64,000 nt of DNA from Comamonas odontotermitis (GCF_020080045.1 NZ_CP083451.1:3955001-4019000); one strand, 5' to 3'. Positions 39,008-48,921 are shown, counted from the first letter of the stretch. Translations and numbers: made by a program. The notes: generated by a model from the letters alone, not told the origin.

Positions 39008-41128
39008 ATGAAATTATTTAACTCAAAGAATATAATTTTCTTTATTTTATTTATTCTTATTGGCTTTATATATATCGCCAATACTTGGTCGCCATCGTCC
39101 TATGCCCATGTCTTAAAAAATCATTTTAGCTATGAAGAAGTAAAACCAGACTTTGGAAAATCAAGACCAGTTCGGAGTGATGAATGGGCGGTTGTTACAC
39201 CTCTGACGCAAGCGCTGGTTCGTAATGACTATAAACGATACAACGAAACTTCGTTATACCAAGAAGATCTACGCATCAATTATGGCCTACCTATTGCAGA
39301 CTGGGGCATTATTTTCAAGCCAACAATGTGGCTCTATGGGCATGTTAACCCAGCCTACGCCTACTCTTTTCATTGGTTCGCAATTTTTTCTCTTTTTATA
39401 GTTGGATATTCTTTTTTATTCAAAAAATTTGGCGCCAGCAATGTTGCTGCCATTTCACTTTCATTTGGTTTATATTTTACAGGATTCAGTCAATTTTGGT
39501 GGAATGAAAAAGGACCAATAATTGCATACTTTCCCTGGGTAGTTATACCATTTTTCTTAAAGACAAGAATCATCTGGAAACTTGTCTTATTTTATTATTT
39601 TTCTGTTGCCTGGTTATTAACAAATTTATACCCACCAATTCAAATATCTTTGGCGTTTGTCGGATTTATAATCTTACTCATTCATCATCCCAAATTATTT
39701 AGACTCCCATCAATCATATATATCGCCATTGCCGCAGCGCTTGCAGCAGGCACTGCGGGACTTTATCTAAAAGACTATTTGATAGCAACCAGTGCAACGC
39801 TTTACCCCGGCGGCCGGCACTCCATGGGAGGAGATGTTCCTTTCCGATTTGTGATTTCCTGGCTTTTTCCCGGGCTTAATTTCACATGGGGCTATCGCAG
39901 TTTAATTGGATTAAATATATCCGAAATTGGTGTAGTTGGCATGTACTACTACATTGTCATTGCATTTTTCTTGAATTATAAGAATTTTGGAGAAATATGG
40001 AACAATTCCTCCAAACGAAAAATCTTTCTTATTTTGACAACTGCATTCATATTGCAATTATCCTGGATGATTTTACCCATACCCTCAAAAATAGGTATGT
40101 TTTTGCTTTGGGATAATGTTCAACCCTCCAGAATGCAGTTCGCAAGTGGCGTAACCCTGATCTTGCTCGCCCTTTACACAGTAAGCAACACGGGAATTAT
40201 TCTTTCTCTTCGCCGTCTGATTTTACTTTCTGGATTTATTATTGCTGCATGGTGGGCTTTCAAACAACCTTACGGCATCAAGCGCTTCGAGGATCTTGTC
40301 TTCATTCCAATAATTATAGTTGCATACGCAATATCAAAAAAGAGAGCATCCTCTCATCACGAGGCAATTGCTCTCTCTTCGATGATTTTTGGAGCAATTC
40401 TTTTTGGAAGATTCAACCCACTACAATCAGCCTGGCCTATATTTAATATTCCTCAAAACCAAACAATTCGACATCTCCAAGAACTTCAAGACTCTAACAA
40501 TGGTGTACTTGTTTTCCCAGGCTTGCCGGGATCGATCGCTAATGGGATGGGTTTTCGCTCTCTAAGCCATACTACTCCAACTCCCCATATGGAGTTCTGG
40601 AAAAAACACTTTCCTGAAATTCCATCGGATCAATTGAATTTGATATTCAATCGATACTCACATATCAACCCAGCGGCAATTCCTTATCCAAAGCTCCTTC
40701 AAGCAGATGCAATTGCAGTTCCCATTAATCGCTTCACAAAGACCAGTCAGGTTATAGAAGTTTCACACTACCCGGAGAATCTTCCGAATGATGGATATTT
40801 CTCTCTTGAGAGAAAAAGTCCTGATATTATGCAGTTGAATGGCTGGGCAGGATGGAAAGGAGCCACGGATTCTCATGGTATGGAGATCATTTTCGATTCG
40901 AAATTAAATGAAAAAATTGAAATGATCTCTATTCTTCGTCCTGACCTCCCAAAAAATACCAACCAGAGAATATCGGCATTGAACGGCTTCCAAATCATGA
41001 TACCGAGATCGGATGTAAAAAATCCGACCTGCATCACATTGATTTCTGTTGACAGATCAACAGGCGAACGTCGTCTTTTGACGAATCCACCAGAAATTCC
41101 GTTGTGTCAATCATTTTCATCACAATAA
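39008..41128 (+). CDS. AT-rich polytopic membrane protein, probable GT-C-type glycan modification enzyme
   Basis: A 706-residue protein with about 11-12 membrane helices in the first 460 residues and a soluble C-terminal part of about 230. The first loop after helix 1 holds RPVRSDEWAVVTPLTQALV with acidic residues, where GT-C enzymes keep their catalytic Asp/Glu. I place it loosely near YfhO-like or serotype-specific Gtr proteins, without a firm family. Base composition is far more AT-rich than its neighbours and codon use differs, a sign of transfer. A GtrB-like GT2 starts five bases after its stop and GtrA follows, so it is the best candidate for the sugar-transferring member of a Gtr-like trio. 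Confidence 0.7.
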   Translation: MKLFNSKNIIFFILFILIGFIYIANTWSPSSYAHVLKNHFSYEEVKPDFGKSRPVRSDEWAVVTPLTQALVRNDYKRYNETSLYQEDLRINYGLPIADWGIIFKPTMWLYGHVNPAYAYSFHWFAIFSLFIVGYSFLFKKFGASNVAAISLSFGLYFTGFSQFWWNEKGPIIAYFPWVVIPFFLKTRIIWKLVLFYYFSVAWLLTNLYPPIQISLAFVGFIILLIHHPKLFRLPSIIYIAIAAALAAGTAGLYLKDYLIATSATLYPGGRHSMGGDVPFRFVISWLFPGLNFTWGYRSLIGLNISEIGVVGMYYYIVIAFFLNYKNFGEIWNNSSKRKIFLILTTAFILQLSWMILPIPSKIGMFLLWDNVQPSRMQFASGVTLILLALYTVSNTGIILSLRRLILLSGFIIAAWWAFKQPYGIKRFEDLVFIPIIIVAYAISKKRASSHHEAIALSSMIFGAILFGRFNPLQSAWPIFNIPQNQTIRHLQELQDSNNGVLVFPGLPGSIANGMGFRSLSHTTPTPHMEFWKKHFPEIPSDQLNLIFNRYSHINPAAIPYPKLLQADAIAVPINRFTKTSQVIEVSHYPENLPNDGYFSLERKSPDIMQLNGWAGWKGATDSHGMEIIFDSKLNEKIEMISILRPDLPKNTNQRISALNGFQIMIPRSDVKNPTCITLISVDRSTGERRLLTNPPEIPLCQSFSSQ

Positions 41129-41132
41129 CGAA

Positions 41133-42104
41133 ATGAGTCATTCGCAAACACAAAGTCTTTATCGAAATCTACGCATTGCCGTCATCCTTCCCTGCCACAA
41201 CGAGGAGTTGACGGTGCGCCCGGTGGTCGAGGGCTTTCGCGAGGCGTTGCCCGAAGCGGAAATCTACATCTTCAACAATCTCTCGACCGATCGAACCGCT
41301 GAGTTGGCCATTGAAGTCGGCGCGCATTTACGCAACGTCAATCTCAAGGGCAAAGGCAATGTGGTGCGCCGCATGTTCGCCGATGTAGACGCAGATGTGT
41401 ATGTGATGGCCGACGGCGATGCGACCTACCATGCCCCTTCGGCGCGCATCCTGATCGACCAACTGATCGACCAGCAGCTGGACATGGTAGTGGGTGCGCG
41501 CGTGGAGGCCGAGCCAGAGGCGGGTGACAAGGGCGAGGCCTACCGGCCGGGCCATCGTTGGGGCAACAAGCTGCTGACGGGCACCGTGCAGAAAATCTTT
41601 GGCGGGAGCTTTCGCGACATGCTCTCCGGCTACCGGGTGTTTTCCCGGCGCTATGTCAAATCGTTCCCTGCGCATTCGCATGGTTTCGAGATCGAGACAG
41701 AACTGAATGTGCATGCCCTGGAGTTGCGCATGCCCTGTACCGAAGTCGATACGCCTTATGGCGCAAGGCCCGAGGGATCCGCGAGCAAACTGTCAACGTA
41801 CCGCGATGGCTGGCGCATTCTCAAGACAATCGGTCGACTTGTTGTGAGTGAAAAGCCGCTGCAGTTCTTTGGCTTGCTGGGTGCAGCGCTGGCCCTGTTG
41901 GCGGTGATGCTGGCTGCACCCATCCTGATCGAGTATGGCCATACCGGATTTGTCCGCCGCTTTCCAACCCTGGGCCTGGTAACCGCCTTGGTGGTGTGTG
42001 GTGGCATCTCGTTTGTCACAGGGCTGATTCTGCAGGCCATCACACTGGCCCGCCGGGAGGCCAAGCAATTTGCCTACCTGGCAAGCACGGCAGCTGGAAA
42101 GTGA
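41133..42104 (+). CDS. Family 2 glycosyltransferase, GtrB-like polyprenyl-phosphate sugar transferase
   Basis: A 323-residue GT-A enzyme with two C-terminal membrane helices (about 245-265 and 275-300). IAVILPCHNEELTV is the nucleotide-binding strand, and YVMADGDATY carries the DxD-like metal site. The architecture fits GtrB/dolichyl-phosphate-mannose-synthase-type enzymes that load one sugar on undecaprenyl phosphate. Base composition returns to the GC-rich level of the chromosome, unlike the preceding gene. It overlaps gtrA by four bases (GTGA). The donor sugar cannot be read from the sequence. Confidence 0.88.
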   Translation: MSHSQTQSLYRNLRIAVILPCHNEELTVRPVVEGFREALPEAEIYIFNNLSTDRTAELAIEVGAHLRNVNLKGKGNVVRRMFADVDADVYVMADGDATYHAPSARILIDQLIDQQLDMVVGARVEAEPEAGDKGEAYRPGHRWGNKLLTGTVQKIFGGSFRDMLSGYRVFSRRYVKSFPAHSHGFEIETELNVHALELRMPCTEVDTPYGARPEGSASKLSTYRDGWRILKTIGRLVVSEKPLQFFGLLGAALALLAVMLAAPILIEYGHTGFVRRFPTLGLVTALVVCGGISFVTGLILQAITLARREAKQFAYLASTAAGK

Positions 42105-42511
42105 AGCCACTCGGAATCAGCCGCTCGTTTCTCTGGTTTCTGGTTGCGGGCGGATTGGCTTTTCTGGTGGATGCGGGCGTGCTGACCCTGCTGCGTGACG
42201 TATTGGGGGTCTATGCCGCACGCGCCATCTCATTCTGGCTGGCGGCCACCACCACATGGCTGATCAACCGGAATATTTCCTTTGCCGGCCGCAATGCGTC
42301 TGGCGGACTGGGAGCCGAGTATCTTCGCTACCTGGGGCTGATGCTTGGTGGCGGTACAGTGAACCTTGGCGTCTACTCGCTGCTGGCCTGGCTGCTGCCG
42401 CAAGGCCCATGGTGGCTCATGCTGTACGTGGCTGCAGGCACCGTAGCGGGCATGGCGGTCAATTATCTGGGCCTGAGCCGGCTGCTGTACCGCAAGCGGC
42501 GGGCAGACTAG
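42101..42511 (+). CDS. GtrA family flippase
   Basis: A 136-residue protein with four membrane helices, GtrA type, thought to flip undecaprenyl-phosphate-linked sugar across the inner membrane. FLVAGGLAFLVDAGVLTLL in helix 1 and the TTTWLINRNISF block between helices 2 and 3 are the family signature. The start is GTG at 42101, overlapping the GT2 stop as GTGA, so translation is coupled. With the two preceding genes it completes a Gtr-like modification trio. Confidence 0.9.
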   Translation: MKPLGISRSFLWFLVAGGLAFLVDAGVLTLLRDVLGVYAARAISFWLAATTTWLINRNISFAGRNASGGLGAEYLRYLGLMLGGGTVNLGVYSLLAWLLPQGPWWLMLYVAAGTVAGMAVNYLGLSRLLYRKRRAD

Positions 42512-42643
42512 CTCCATGGCAATGGGTGGTCGACCACTGCATGGGCTGCGGCGTGTACCGCAGCCGCTCATACCGGCAACAGGGATCGATGGCCATGGCC
42601 TGCCACCCCACAAGACAACAGACCGTACCCGTCCAAAGAATGC

Positions 42644-43651
42644 ATGAAACAAATGGATTTACGCCCAGCCAACAACTTTGATGCCCTGCGACTGTTTGCC
42701 GCATTGTCTGTGCTTTACAGCCATCAATTTCCTCTTACAGCGACAACGCCTCCTGCGTGGATGAACGTGGCCATGATTGGAGGGGCCGCAGTGATGGCCT
42801 TTTTCGTCATCAGTGGTTATCTGGTCACCTTGAGCTGGTGGGCACAGCCACGGCTGTTGCCGTTTGCGGCCAAACGTGTCCTGCGTATCTGGCCTGCATT
42901 GACAGCGGTGGTCCTGCTCGCGCTGTTCGTACTGGGCCCCGTGTTTACCAAGGTCTCATTGCATGATTACTGGCAGAGCCCCATGACCTGGGACTATCTG
43001 CGCAACATCGCACTGCAGATACGCTTCAGCCTGCCCGGCGTTTTTACCGATCATCCGCTGCCCAACGCCGTCAACGGTTCCCTATGGACCATCCCTATCG
43101 AAGTCAGTTGCTATGCAGTGCTGGCTGCTGCCGGACTACTGGGCTTGCTGCGCTCGCGGCGCATATGGACCTTGCTCTGCGTGGCCTATCTGGTCTGGTT
43201 TCTCACGACCATGACGATGGACCTGACGGGGGCCATGAACCATTATTGGGAATTTCCTGCCTATTTCGTCTTTGGCTCCCTGATAGCCGCATTCAACAAG
43301 CAATTTCTGCAGCATCGTGCAGTGTTTGCCGTTGCTGCATCCGTCTGTGCACTTGTGGCATACGCTCTTGGGTTTTCATATTCGGCGCTTTTGCTTTTCA
43401 TGCCTGCCACACTGCTGGCGGTTGGCACCGCATCATGGCCCATACTGTCTCAGGCCGGCCGGCTTGGCGATGTATCGTACGGGGTTTATCTATATGCATT
43501 CCCGATTCAGCAGTGCGTGCGTGCATTGGCCCCTGGCCTCGGTTTCACCACCAGCCTGGTGGTGGTCGTTGCGCTCACGCTCGCGGCAGGGTGGCTCTCC
43601 TGGCGTCTGGTGGAGGCCCCTGCTTTGCGCCTAAAAACCTATCTGCGATGA
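42644..43651 (+). CDS. Acyltransferase 3 family membrane protein (paralogue 3)
   Basis: A 335-residue polytopic acyltransferase. It shares NFDALRLFAALSVLYSHQFP, AFFVISGYLVTLSWWAQPRL, VNGSLWTIPIEV and GDVSYGVYLYAFPIQQCV with the tandem pair at 35104-37205, so it is a third paralogue, about 5.4 kb away. It starts with ATG at 42644, 132 bases after gtrA, and ends six bases before the SGNH-fused acyltransferase, with which it is probably co-transcribed. Probable O-acylation of a glycan. Confidence 0.88.
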   Translation: MKQMDLRPANNFDALRLFAALSVLYSHQFPLTATTPPAWMNVAMIGGAAVMAFFVISGYLVTLSWWAQPRLLPFAAKRVLRIWPALTAVVLLALFVLGPVFTKVSLHDYWQSPMTWDYLRNIALQIRFSLPGVFTDHPLPNAVNGSLWTIPIEVSCYAVLAAAGLLGLLRSRRIWTLLCVAYLVWFLTTMTMDLTGAMNHYWEFPAYFVFGSLIAAFNKQFLQHRAVFAVAASVCALVAYALGFSYSALLLFMPATLLAVGTASWPILSQAGRLGDVSYGVYLYAFPIQQCVRALAPGLGFTTSLVVVVALTLAAGWLSWRLVEAPALRLKTYLR

Positions 43652-43657
43652 TTATCA

Positions 43658-45559
43658 ATGCAGTACAGAAAAGACATTGATGGTTTGCGTGCCATCGCTG
43701 TAGGCTCAGTCATCCTCTTTCATGCTGGTTTTCATAATCAGATTCCGGGAGGTTTTTTTGGCGTTGATATCTTTTTTGTCATCAGCGGCTTTCTGATTGG
43801 CCGAATTCTATTTACAGAAATATCTGAAGGCCGATACAGCCTACTTCGCTTCTATGAACGACGGGCACGCCGCATTCTCCCAGCCTTGCTTTTCGTGCTG
43901 TTGGTTAGCAATATTTTTGCAAGAATTTCACTAACTCCATTAGAGTTCTCTGATTTCCGGAACAGCCTGCTAGCCACCCTCGGCTTTGGCTCCAACATTT
44001 ATTTCTGGCTACACAGCAGCTATTTTGAGCCTGCCAGTGAGCTGAAACCATTGCTTCATACCTGGAGCCTTGGGGTGGAGGAACAGTACTACATCCTTTT
44101 TCCGCTGCTGGCCTTTGCCTTGAAGCAATCACGCTGGCGCTCTGCTCTCATCGCGCTCTGTGCTGCAGCGAGCTTTGTGTGGGCCGTTGCCACTGTTTCA
44201 GAATTTCCTAATGCAGCTTTCTATCTGCTGCCCGCACGGGCTTGGGAGCTTTTGTTAGGTGCATTAGGTGCTTTATGGGCGAGTCAATTCTCTGTCACCT
44301 CAAGAGTACGCATTGGCCTCTCAGTGACAGGGCTAACGTTGATTATGGTAGCGCTATTTGGTCTGAATGCGCGCTTACCGCACCCCGGCACCTATACATT
44401 GATCCCAACTGTAGGTACAGTTTTGGTGTTGGTCGCACAGAGCCCCAGTGGAATCGCCACAAAAATACTACAGTTACCGCCAATGACGTTTATCGGAAAA
44501 ATAAGCTACAGCGCGTACTTGTGGCATCAACCACTTTTCGCATTCTCGATATATCGCTTTGGCAAGCATTCATTTGAGCAGTATGCATTGCCTTTGATCG
44601 CAATCACCCTTCTATTTGCGTATGGATCTTGGAAATTCATTGAAAATCCATTCCGCAATCCGACTTATACATCTAAAAAATTATTGATTTGGTGCAGCTC
44701 AATTTCCTTGGTTTTGTTAGCCAGTGTCTTTATTCCACAAAAATGGCTGCTTCAGAACCGTACCAATGAGACTTTGCAGGAATTGAGCAAAATCGAGAAT
44801 CTTTACAATCACTTTGAGTTTCAAAAGAACATAAGAAACCAAGTCTGCCATTCGGTATCAATGGATCAACGCAGTCATAATGGTTGCCTGGAAACACGCA
44901 AAAAAAATATTGTGATTTTTGGCGACTCCTATGCGGCATCGCTCTACCAAGGACTGCTATCGGTACGGGATAGCCATTATTCCGACTATGGAATCATTCA
45001 ATTGACCGATGGCAACGCCCCGCCTTTCTTATTAGAAGGCCAAATTGATGGAGGAGCATCCCTGCAAGCCATTAACTCAGCCAAGCTTCAGACCATTGAA
45101 GCAATACAGCCGCAAAAGATCGTCATGACGTGGATGATCTCCGGCAAAAACAGCACCAATGATCCGCGAAAGGAACTTGCCGCTCTGAACGATACCATTG
45201 AGCGCCTGCGCGCAATTAGCCCGGCAAGCCATATTTTTGTCGTTGGCCCGGTACCCAATTGGTCAGTGTCGCTACAAAAGAACCTCATGGATTTCATAGC
45301 AACCCATGGTGATTTTCCGCACTATATGCAACAGGGCCTATCGAACAAGGAAGCCCAGTGGGATACCTACTTCAACAGCCATTTACATCAGGCCAAAACC
45401 ACCTATCTGTCTGCCCTGGATGTGTTCTGCACAGCAGCGGGTTGTCTGACCTCGGTCGATGGCACCGTTGAAGGTATGACATCGGTCGATTGGGGGCATC
45501 TGACCAAGGCCGGATCTATATATCTGGCCGAAAAAATAGCCCCTCAAATTTTTGAATAG
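43658..45559 (+). CDS. Acyltransferase 3 with C-terminal SGNH domain (OafA/OatA-like)
   Basis: A 633-residue fusion. Residues 1-365 form the acyltransferase-3 membrane domain (YRKDIDGLRAIAV, FFVISGFLIGRIL, HTWSLGVEEQYY). A linker follows, then an SGNH hydrolase-like domain with GDSYA (G422, D423, S424) and DWGHLT (D611, H614), giving Ser, Asp and His. In OafA/OatA-type proteins the membrane part brings acyl groups across and the SGNH part transfers them to LPS or peptidoglycan sugars. Base composition is more AT-rich than paralogue 3, suggesting a separate origin. It is the fourth acyltransferase of this region. Confidence 0.92.
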   Translation: MQYRKDIDGLRAIAVGSVILFHAGFHNQIPGGFFGVDIFFVISGFLIGRILFTEISEGRYSLLRFYERRARRILPALLFVLLVSNIFARISLTPLEFSDFRNSLLATLGFGSNIYFWLHSSYFEPASELKPLLHTWSLGVEEQYYILFPLLAFALKQSRWRSALIALCAAASFVWAVATVSEFPNAAFYLLPARAWELLLGALGALWASQFSVTSRVRIGLSVTGLTLIMVALFGLNARLPHPGTYTLIPTVGTVLVLVAQSPSGIATKILQLPPMTFIGKISYSAYLWHQPLFAFSIYRFGKHSFEQYALPLIAITLLFAYGSWKFIENPFRNPTYTSKKLLIWCSSISLVLLASVFIPQKWLLQNRTNETLQELSKIENLYNHFEFQKNIRNQVCHSVSMDQRSHNGCLETRKKNIVIFGDSYAASLYQGLLSVRDSHYSDYGIIQLTDGNAPPFLLEGQIDGGASLQAINSAKLQTIEAIQPQKIVMTWMISGKNSTNDPRKELAALNDTIERLRAISPASHIFVVGPVPNWSVSLQKNLMDFIATHGDFPHYMQQGLSNKEAQWDTYFNSHLHQAKTTYLSALDVFCTAAGCLTSVDGTVEGMTSVDWGHLTKAGSIYLAEKIAPQIFE

Positions 45560-45574
45560 CCTCGTTTTTCCGCA

Positions 45575-46360
45575 ATGCAAGCTCTTGATACCTGGAATCC
45601 TTCCCACGGCCCCATTGTGGGCCTGTTGACCGATATTGACGACACCCTGACCACCGAAGGCGTGGTGCCTGCCGAAGTGGTGCAGTCCATCGCAGCGCTC
45701 AAGGCCAAGGGCCTGGCGGTGATTCCGATCACGGGGCGCCCCGTGGGCTGGAGTGTGCCTTTTGCGCAAGAGTGGCCTGTCGATGCCATCGTGGCAGAAA
45801 ACGGTGCTGTGGCGCTGCGCCGCAACGCCCTCGGAGGGCTGGACAAGCTCTACCAGCAGGACGATGCGACACGCATTGCCAACTATGCCAACATGCAGGC
45901 AGTACTGGAGCAGATCGAGGCAACGGTACCAGGCGCACGGCGCGCCACTGACTCGGTGGGCCGTGAATGCGACATTGCGGTGGATCACAGCGAATTCACC
46001 CATATGCCGCAGGCCCAGATCGACCAGTGCGTCGCCATCATGAAGGCTGCAGGCATGAATGCCACGGTCAGCTCCATCCATATCAACGGCTGGTTCGGCG
46101 GACACAACAAGCTCGAAGGCGCGCGCTGGATCGTAAAGACGCTGTTTGGCAAGGATCTGGATGCCGAGATCGGCCAGTGGTGTTACATCGGTGATTCCAC
46201 CAACGACCAGTTGATGTTCCAGCACTTTGAGAACAGCTTTGGCGTTGCCAATATTGAGCGGTTTGTGCCTCAACTGTCGCACCTGCCGCGCTATGTAACG
46301 CGTGGCGAGCGCGGTGAAGGCTTTGTGGAGCTGGCCGAACGCCTGTGTGCGGTGGCGTAA
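45575..46360 (+). CDS. HAD-IIB family hydrolase (phosphatase)
   Basis: A 261-residue haloacid dehalogenase-type phosphatase. Motif I is LLTDIDDTLT (D20, D22), motif II lies in IPITGRPVGWS, and motif IV is GDSTNDQLMF near residue 205. The cap domain is of the C2 (Cof/IIB) type, as in sugar phosphatases such as mannosyl-3-phosphoglycerate or sucrose phosphatase. It starts 15 bases after the SGNH-acyltransferase stop and is followed by a terminator, so it may end that transcript. The substrate is unknown; a sugar phosphate is likely. Confidence 0.88.
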   Translation: MQALDTWNPSHGPIVGLLTDIDDTLTTEGVVPAEVVQSIAALKAKGLAVIPITGRPVGWSVPFAQEWPVDAIVAENGAVALRRNALGGLDKLYQQDDATRIANYANMQAVLEQIEATVPGARRATDSVGRECDIAVDHSEFTHMPQAQIDQCVAIMKAAGMNATVSSIHINGWFGGHNKLEGARWIVKTLFGKDLDAEIGQWCYIGDSTNDQLMFQHFENSFGVANIERFVPQLSHLPRYVTRGERGEGFVELAERLCAVA

Positions 46361-46406
46361 GCAGCGGGATCAGGCTCCTCAAGCTTGCACACCATGTGCG
46401 GCTACT

Positions 46407-46429
46407 GCCCCTCCAAGAGGGGCGTTTTT
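46407..46429 (+). terminator. Intrinsic terminator after the HAD phosphatase gene
   Basis: GCCCCTC and GAGGGGC pair around CAA and are followed by GTTTTT. It lies about 45 bases after the stop codon. Confidence 0.8.
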
Positions 46430-46617
46430 CATCTTGAGCTGGCCCGGCAATGAAAAACGCTTCCCCGTGCCCACACTTTCGCACCACGCGCAGCCATCAC
46501 CTTTTGTTTTTGAATAGACGAAAGGAGAGCATGGGCCGCTCAGCAGTTAATGATTTTAGATATTTCATATCAAAATCATTGCCCCACCTGCGCTTAACGC
46601 TCTGTTTTCAGTAGCGA

Positions 46618-47049
46618 TCAGGGTTTGAAATCGAACTGCTGCTGCAGGATGACCTTGATGGGCTGGTTGGCCTTCATTGCGGGGCGGTATTTCCACTTGC
46701 GCACGGCTCGTTCCACTTCGCCGGCCATGTCCTTGGAGGTGGTGGTCAAGGTCTTGACCTCACTCACGGTGCCGTCCACATTCACGACAAATTGAACGCG
46801 CACGCTGGCAGGTTGCGCCAGCGCGCCTGCTGGGTAGGGATAGCGCGGAGATGCGCCCGTCAGCAATTGAGGCGCACTGTCACAGGCGTTTCCTGCGCAG
46901 CCTGCTGCGGACAACGGCTCCGCAGGGGGCGACGCTGCTGCTGCCGCATCAGGTTTCTCGGCGGTTTTGGCGGTTTCCTGTGTGGCACAACCGGCCAGCA
47001 AGGCGGCAAACATGGTCACAACGGCAGAACTGGTACGGATAAAAGACAT
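46618..47049 (-). CDS. TonB C-terminal-domain lipoprotein
   Basis: A 143-residue protein with a lipoprotein signal; lipobox LLAGC puts the acylated Cys at 21. An Ala/Pro/Glu-rich linker with two further Cys residues (GCAGNAC) leads to a TonB C-terminal-type domain (about 62-143), with RYPYPAGAL, VVNVDGTVSEVK and AVRKWKYRPA. True TonB proteins are anchored by an N-terminal helix and bind ExbBD; here the anchor is a lipid and no exbBD is nearby, so it may be a periplasmic structural protein instead. The ATG at 47049 suits the signal peptide; a longer start is less likely. Confidence 0.8.
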   Translation of the reverse strand: MSFIRTSSAVVTMFAALLAGCATQETAKTAEKPDAAAAASPPAEPLSAAGCAGNACDSAPQLLTGASPRYPYPAGALAQPASVRVQFVVNVDGTVSEVKTLTTTSKDMAGEVERAVRKWKYRPAMKANQPIKVILQQQFDFKP

Positions 47050-47449
47050 GGCCTGAAAACTTCCAGAATAGAACTTGCGTAAACAGGAATGCATCATCGG
47101 CATTTCCATCGGAGCATCACTTTGCTCACGTCAAATTTGCGCAAATCATGCATTAGATACACGGCAAGGCGCATCCGCCTGCGCTTTTTGGCAACAGGGC
47201 GGCACACCACAACCCCCATGTTTTACCATGAGCGCGCGGCCACATTGTGGAGAAACCTGGGTGCACGTCTTCCCCACCGCGCCTGCGGGCCTGGAATTAC
47301 GTTGGTGACTCCGCGTATTTGCGCTTGCGGTTAGCATGTATGCGCCCGTCCGCCTGTGCTGCGGCGCGATCACCAGGGTTTGCCTGCACAAGGCATGGTT
47401 TGCCCAGGCAGGCCCGAAACATTCCCAAGACATGCAAGGAACAACCGCA
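47050..47449. other. 400-bp gap between divergent TonB-like and aldehyde dehydrogenase genes
   Basis: No gene is supported. It should carry both divergent promoters; several short frames overlap each other without ribosome binding sites or family resemblance. I could not identify a clear promoter or operator by eye. Confidence 0.4.
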
Positions 47450-48892
47450 ATGACCACCGCGTATCCGGATACCCGACTGCTGATCAACAACGAATGGTGC
47501 GACGCCTCGGATGGCAAGACCATTGATGTGGTGAACCCTGCGACCGGCAAGACCATCGGCAAGGTGGCGCATGCCACCAAGAAGGACATGGATCGCGCGC
47601 TGGAAGCCGCGCAGGCAGGCTTCAATACCTGGCGTGCCATGCCCGCAATCGAGCGCGCAGGCATCATGCGCAAGGCTGCCGCCCTGCTGCGCGAGCGCGC
47701 CGATGCCATCGCCAGCCTGCTGACGCAGGAGCAAGGCAAGCCGCTGGTGGAAGCCAAGGGCGAAGTGCTGGCCGGTGCCGGCATCATCGAATGGTTTGCC
47801 GACGAAGGCCTGCGCGTGTATGGCCGTATCGTTCCCGCCCGTGTGGCCAACGTGCAGCAACTGGTGATCAAGGAGCCTGTCGGCCCGATTGCTGCCTTCA
47901 CGCCCTGGAATTTCCCGATCAACCAGGTGGTGCGCAAGCTGGGCGCCGCACTGGGCACGGGCTGCTCTTTCCTGGTGAAGGCGCCCGAAGAGACCCCCGC
48001 ATCGCCCGCCGCGCTGCTGCAGTGCTTCGTGGATGCCGGCATTCCTAAGGGCGTGCTGGGCCTGCTGTACGGCTCGCCTGCTGAAATTTCGGAATACCTG
48101 ATTCCCCACCCCATCATCCGCAAGGTGACGTTTACCGGCTCCACCGCCATCGGCAAGCAACTGGCTGCACTGGCTGGCGCGCACATGAAGCGTGTGACCA
48201 TGGAACTGGGCGGCCACGCGCCGGTGATCGTGGCCGAGGACGCCGATGTGGAACTGGCCATCAAGGCCACTGCGGCGGCCAAGTTCCGCAACGCGGGCCA
48301 GGTCTGCATCTCGCCGACGCGCTTTTTGGTGCACAGCAGCATCAAGAACGAGTTCATCGATGCCTTTGTCAAGCGCGCCGAGGGCCTCAAGCTGGGCGAT
48401 GGCCTTGCCGATGGCACGACCCTGGGCCCTCTGGCCAATGCCCGCCGCCTGACCGCCATGGCCAAGGTGGTGGAAGATGCCGCTGCCAAGGGCGCCAAGG
48501 TGGCTACCGGTGGCGCGCGCGTGGGCAGCGAAGGCAATTTCTTCGCCCCAACCATTCTGGCCGACGTGCCCATGAACGCCTCGGTGTTCAATGACGAGCC
48601 CTTCGGCCCGATTGCCGCCATCCGCACCTTCGACAAGCTCGAAGACGCGATCACCGAAGCCAACCGCCTGCCCTTTGGCCTGGCCGCGTATGCCTATACG
48701 CGCTCGTACAAGAACGTGCAGATGCTGTCCAACCAGATCGAGGCCGGCATGGTCTGGATCAACCAGCCCGCCACACCAACGGCCGAATTCCCCTTTGGCG
48801 GCGTGAAGGACTCGGGCTACGGCAGCGAAGGCGGTCCCGAGGCGATGGAGGCATATCTCAACGCCAAGGCCGTGTCGATCACCGCTGCATAA
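47450..48892 (+). CDS. gabD: NAD(P)-dependent succinate-semialdehyde dehydrogenase
   Basis: A 480-residue aldehyde dehydrogenase of the SSADH branch, which oxidises succinate semialdehyde to succinate. The catalytic Cys is C286 in [12 protein letters not shown], the general base Glu is in [11 protein letters not shown], and [11 protein letters not shown] binds the nucleotide. The ATG at 47450 follows AAGGA; a longer upstream frame is unlikely. No gabT or glutamate decarboxylase adjoins it, so the pathway (GABA or another source) is not shown. The substrate is inferred from overall resemblance; related aldehydes such as glutarate semialdehyde are possible. Confidence 0.85.
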   Translation: MTTAYPDTRLLINNEWCDASDGKTIDVVNPATGKTIGKVAHATKKDMDRALEAAQAGFNTWRAMPAIERAGIMRKAAALLRERADAIASLLTQEQGKPLVEAKGEVLAGAGIIEWFADEGLRVYGRIVPARVANVQQLVIKEPVGPIAAFTPWNFPINQVVRKLGAALGTGCSFLVKAPEETPASPAALLQCFVDAGIPKGVLGLLYGSPAEISEYLIPHPIIRKVTFTGSTAIGKQLAALAGAHMKRVTMELGGHAPVIVAEDADVELAIKATAAAKFRNAGQVCISPTRFLVHSSIKNEFIDAFVKRAEGLKLGDGLADGTTLGPLANARRLTAMAKVVEDAAAKGAKVATGGARVGSEGNFFAPTILADVPMNASVFNDEPFGPIAAIRTFDKLEDAITEANRLPFGLAAYAYTRSYKNVQMLSNQIEAGMVWINQPATPTAEFPFGGVKDSGYGSEGGPEAMEAYLNAKAVSITAA

Positions 48893-48921
48893 GCTGTACC
48901 AACTCAGACCTGCCCCAAAAT

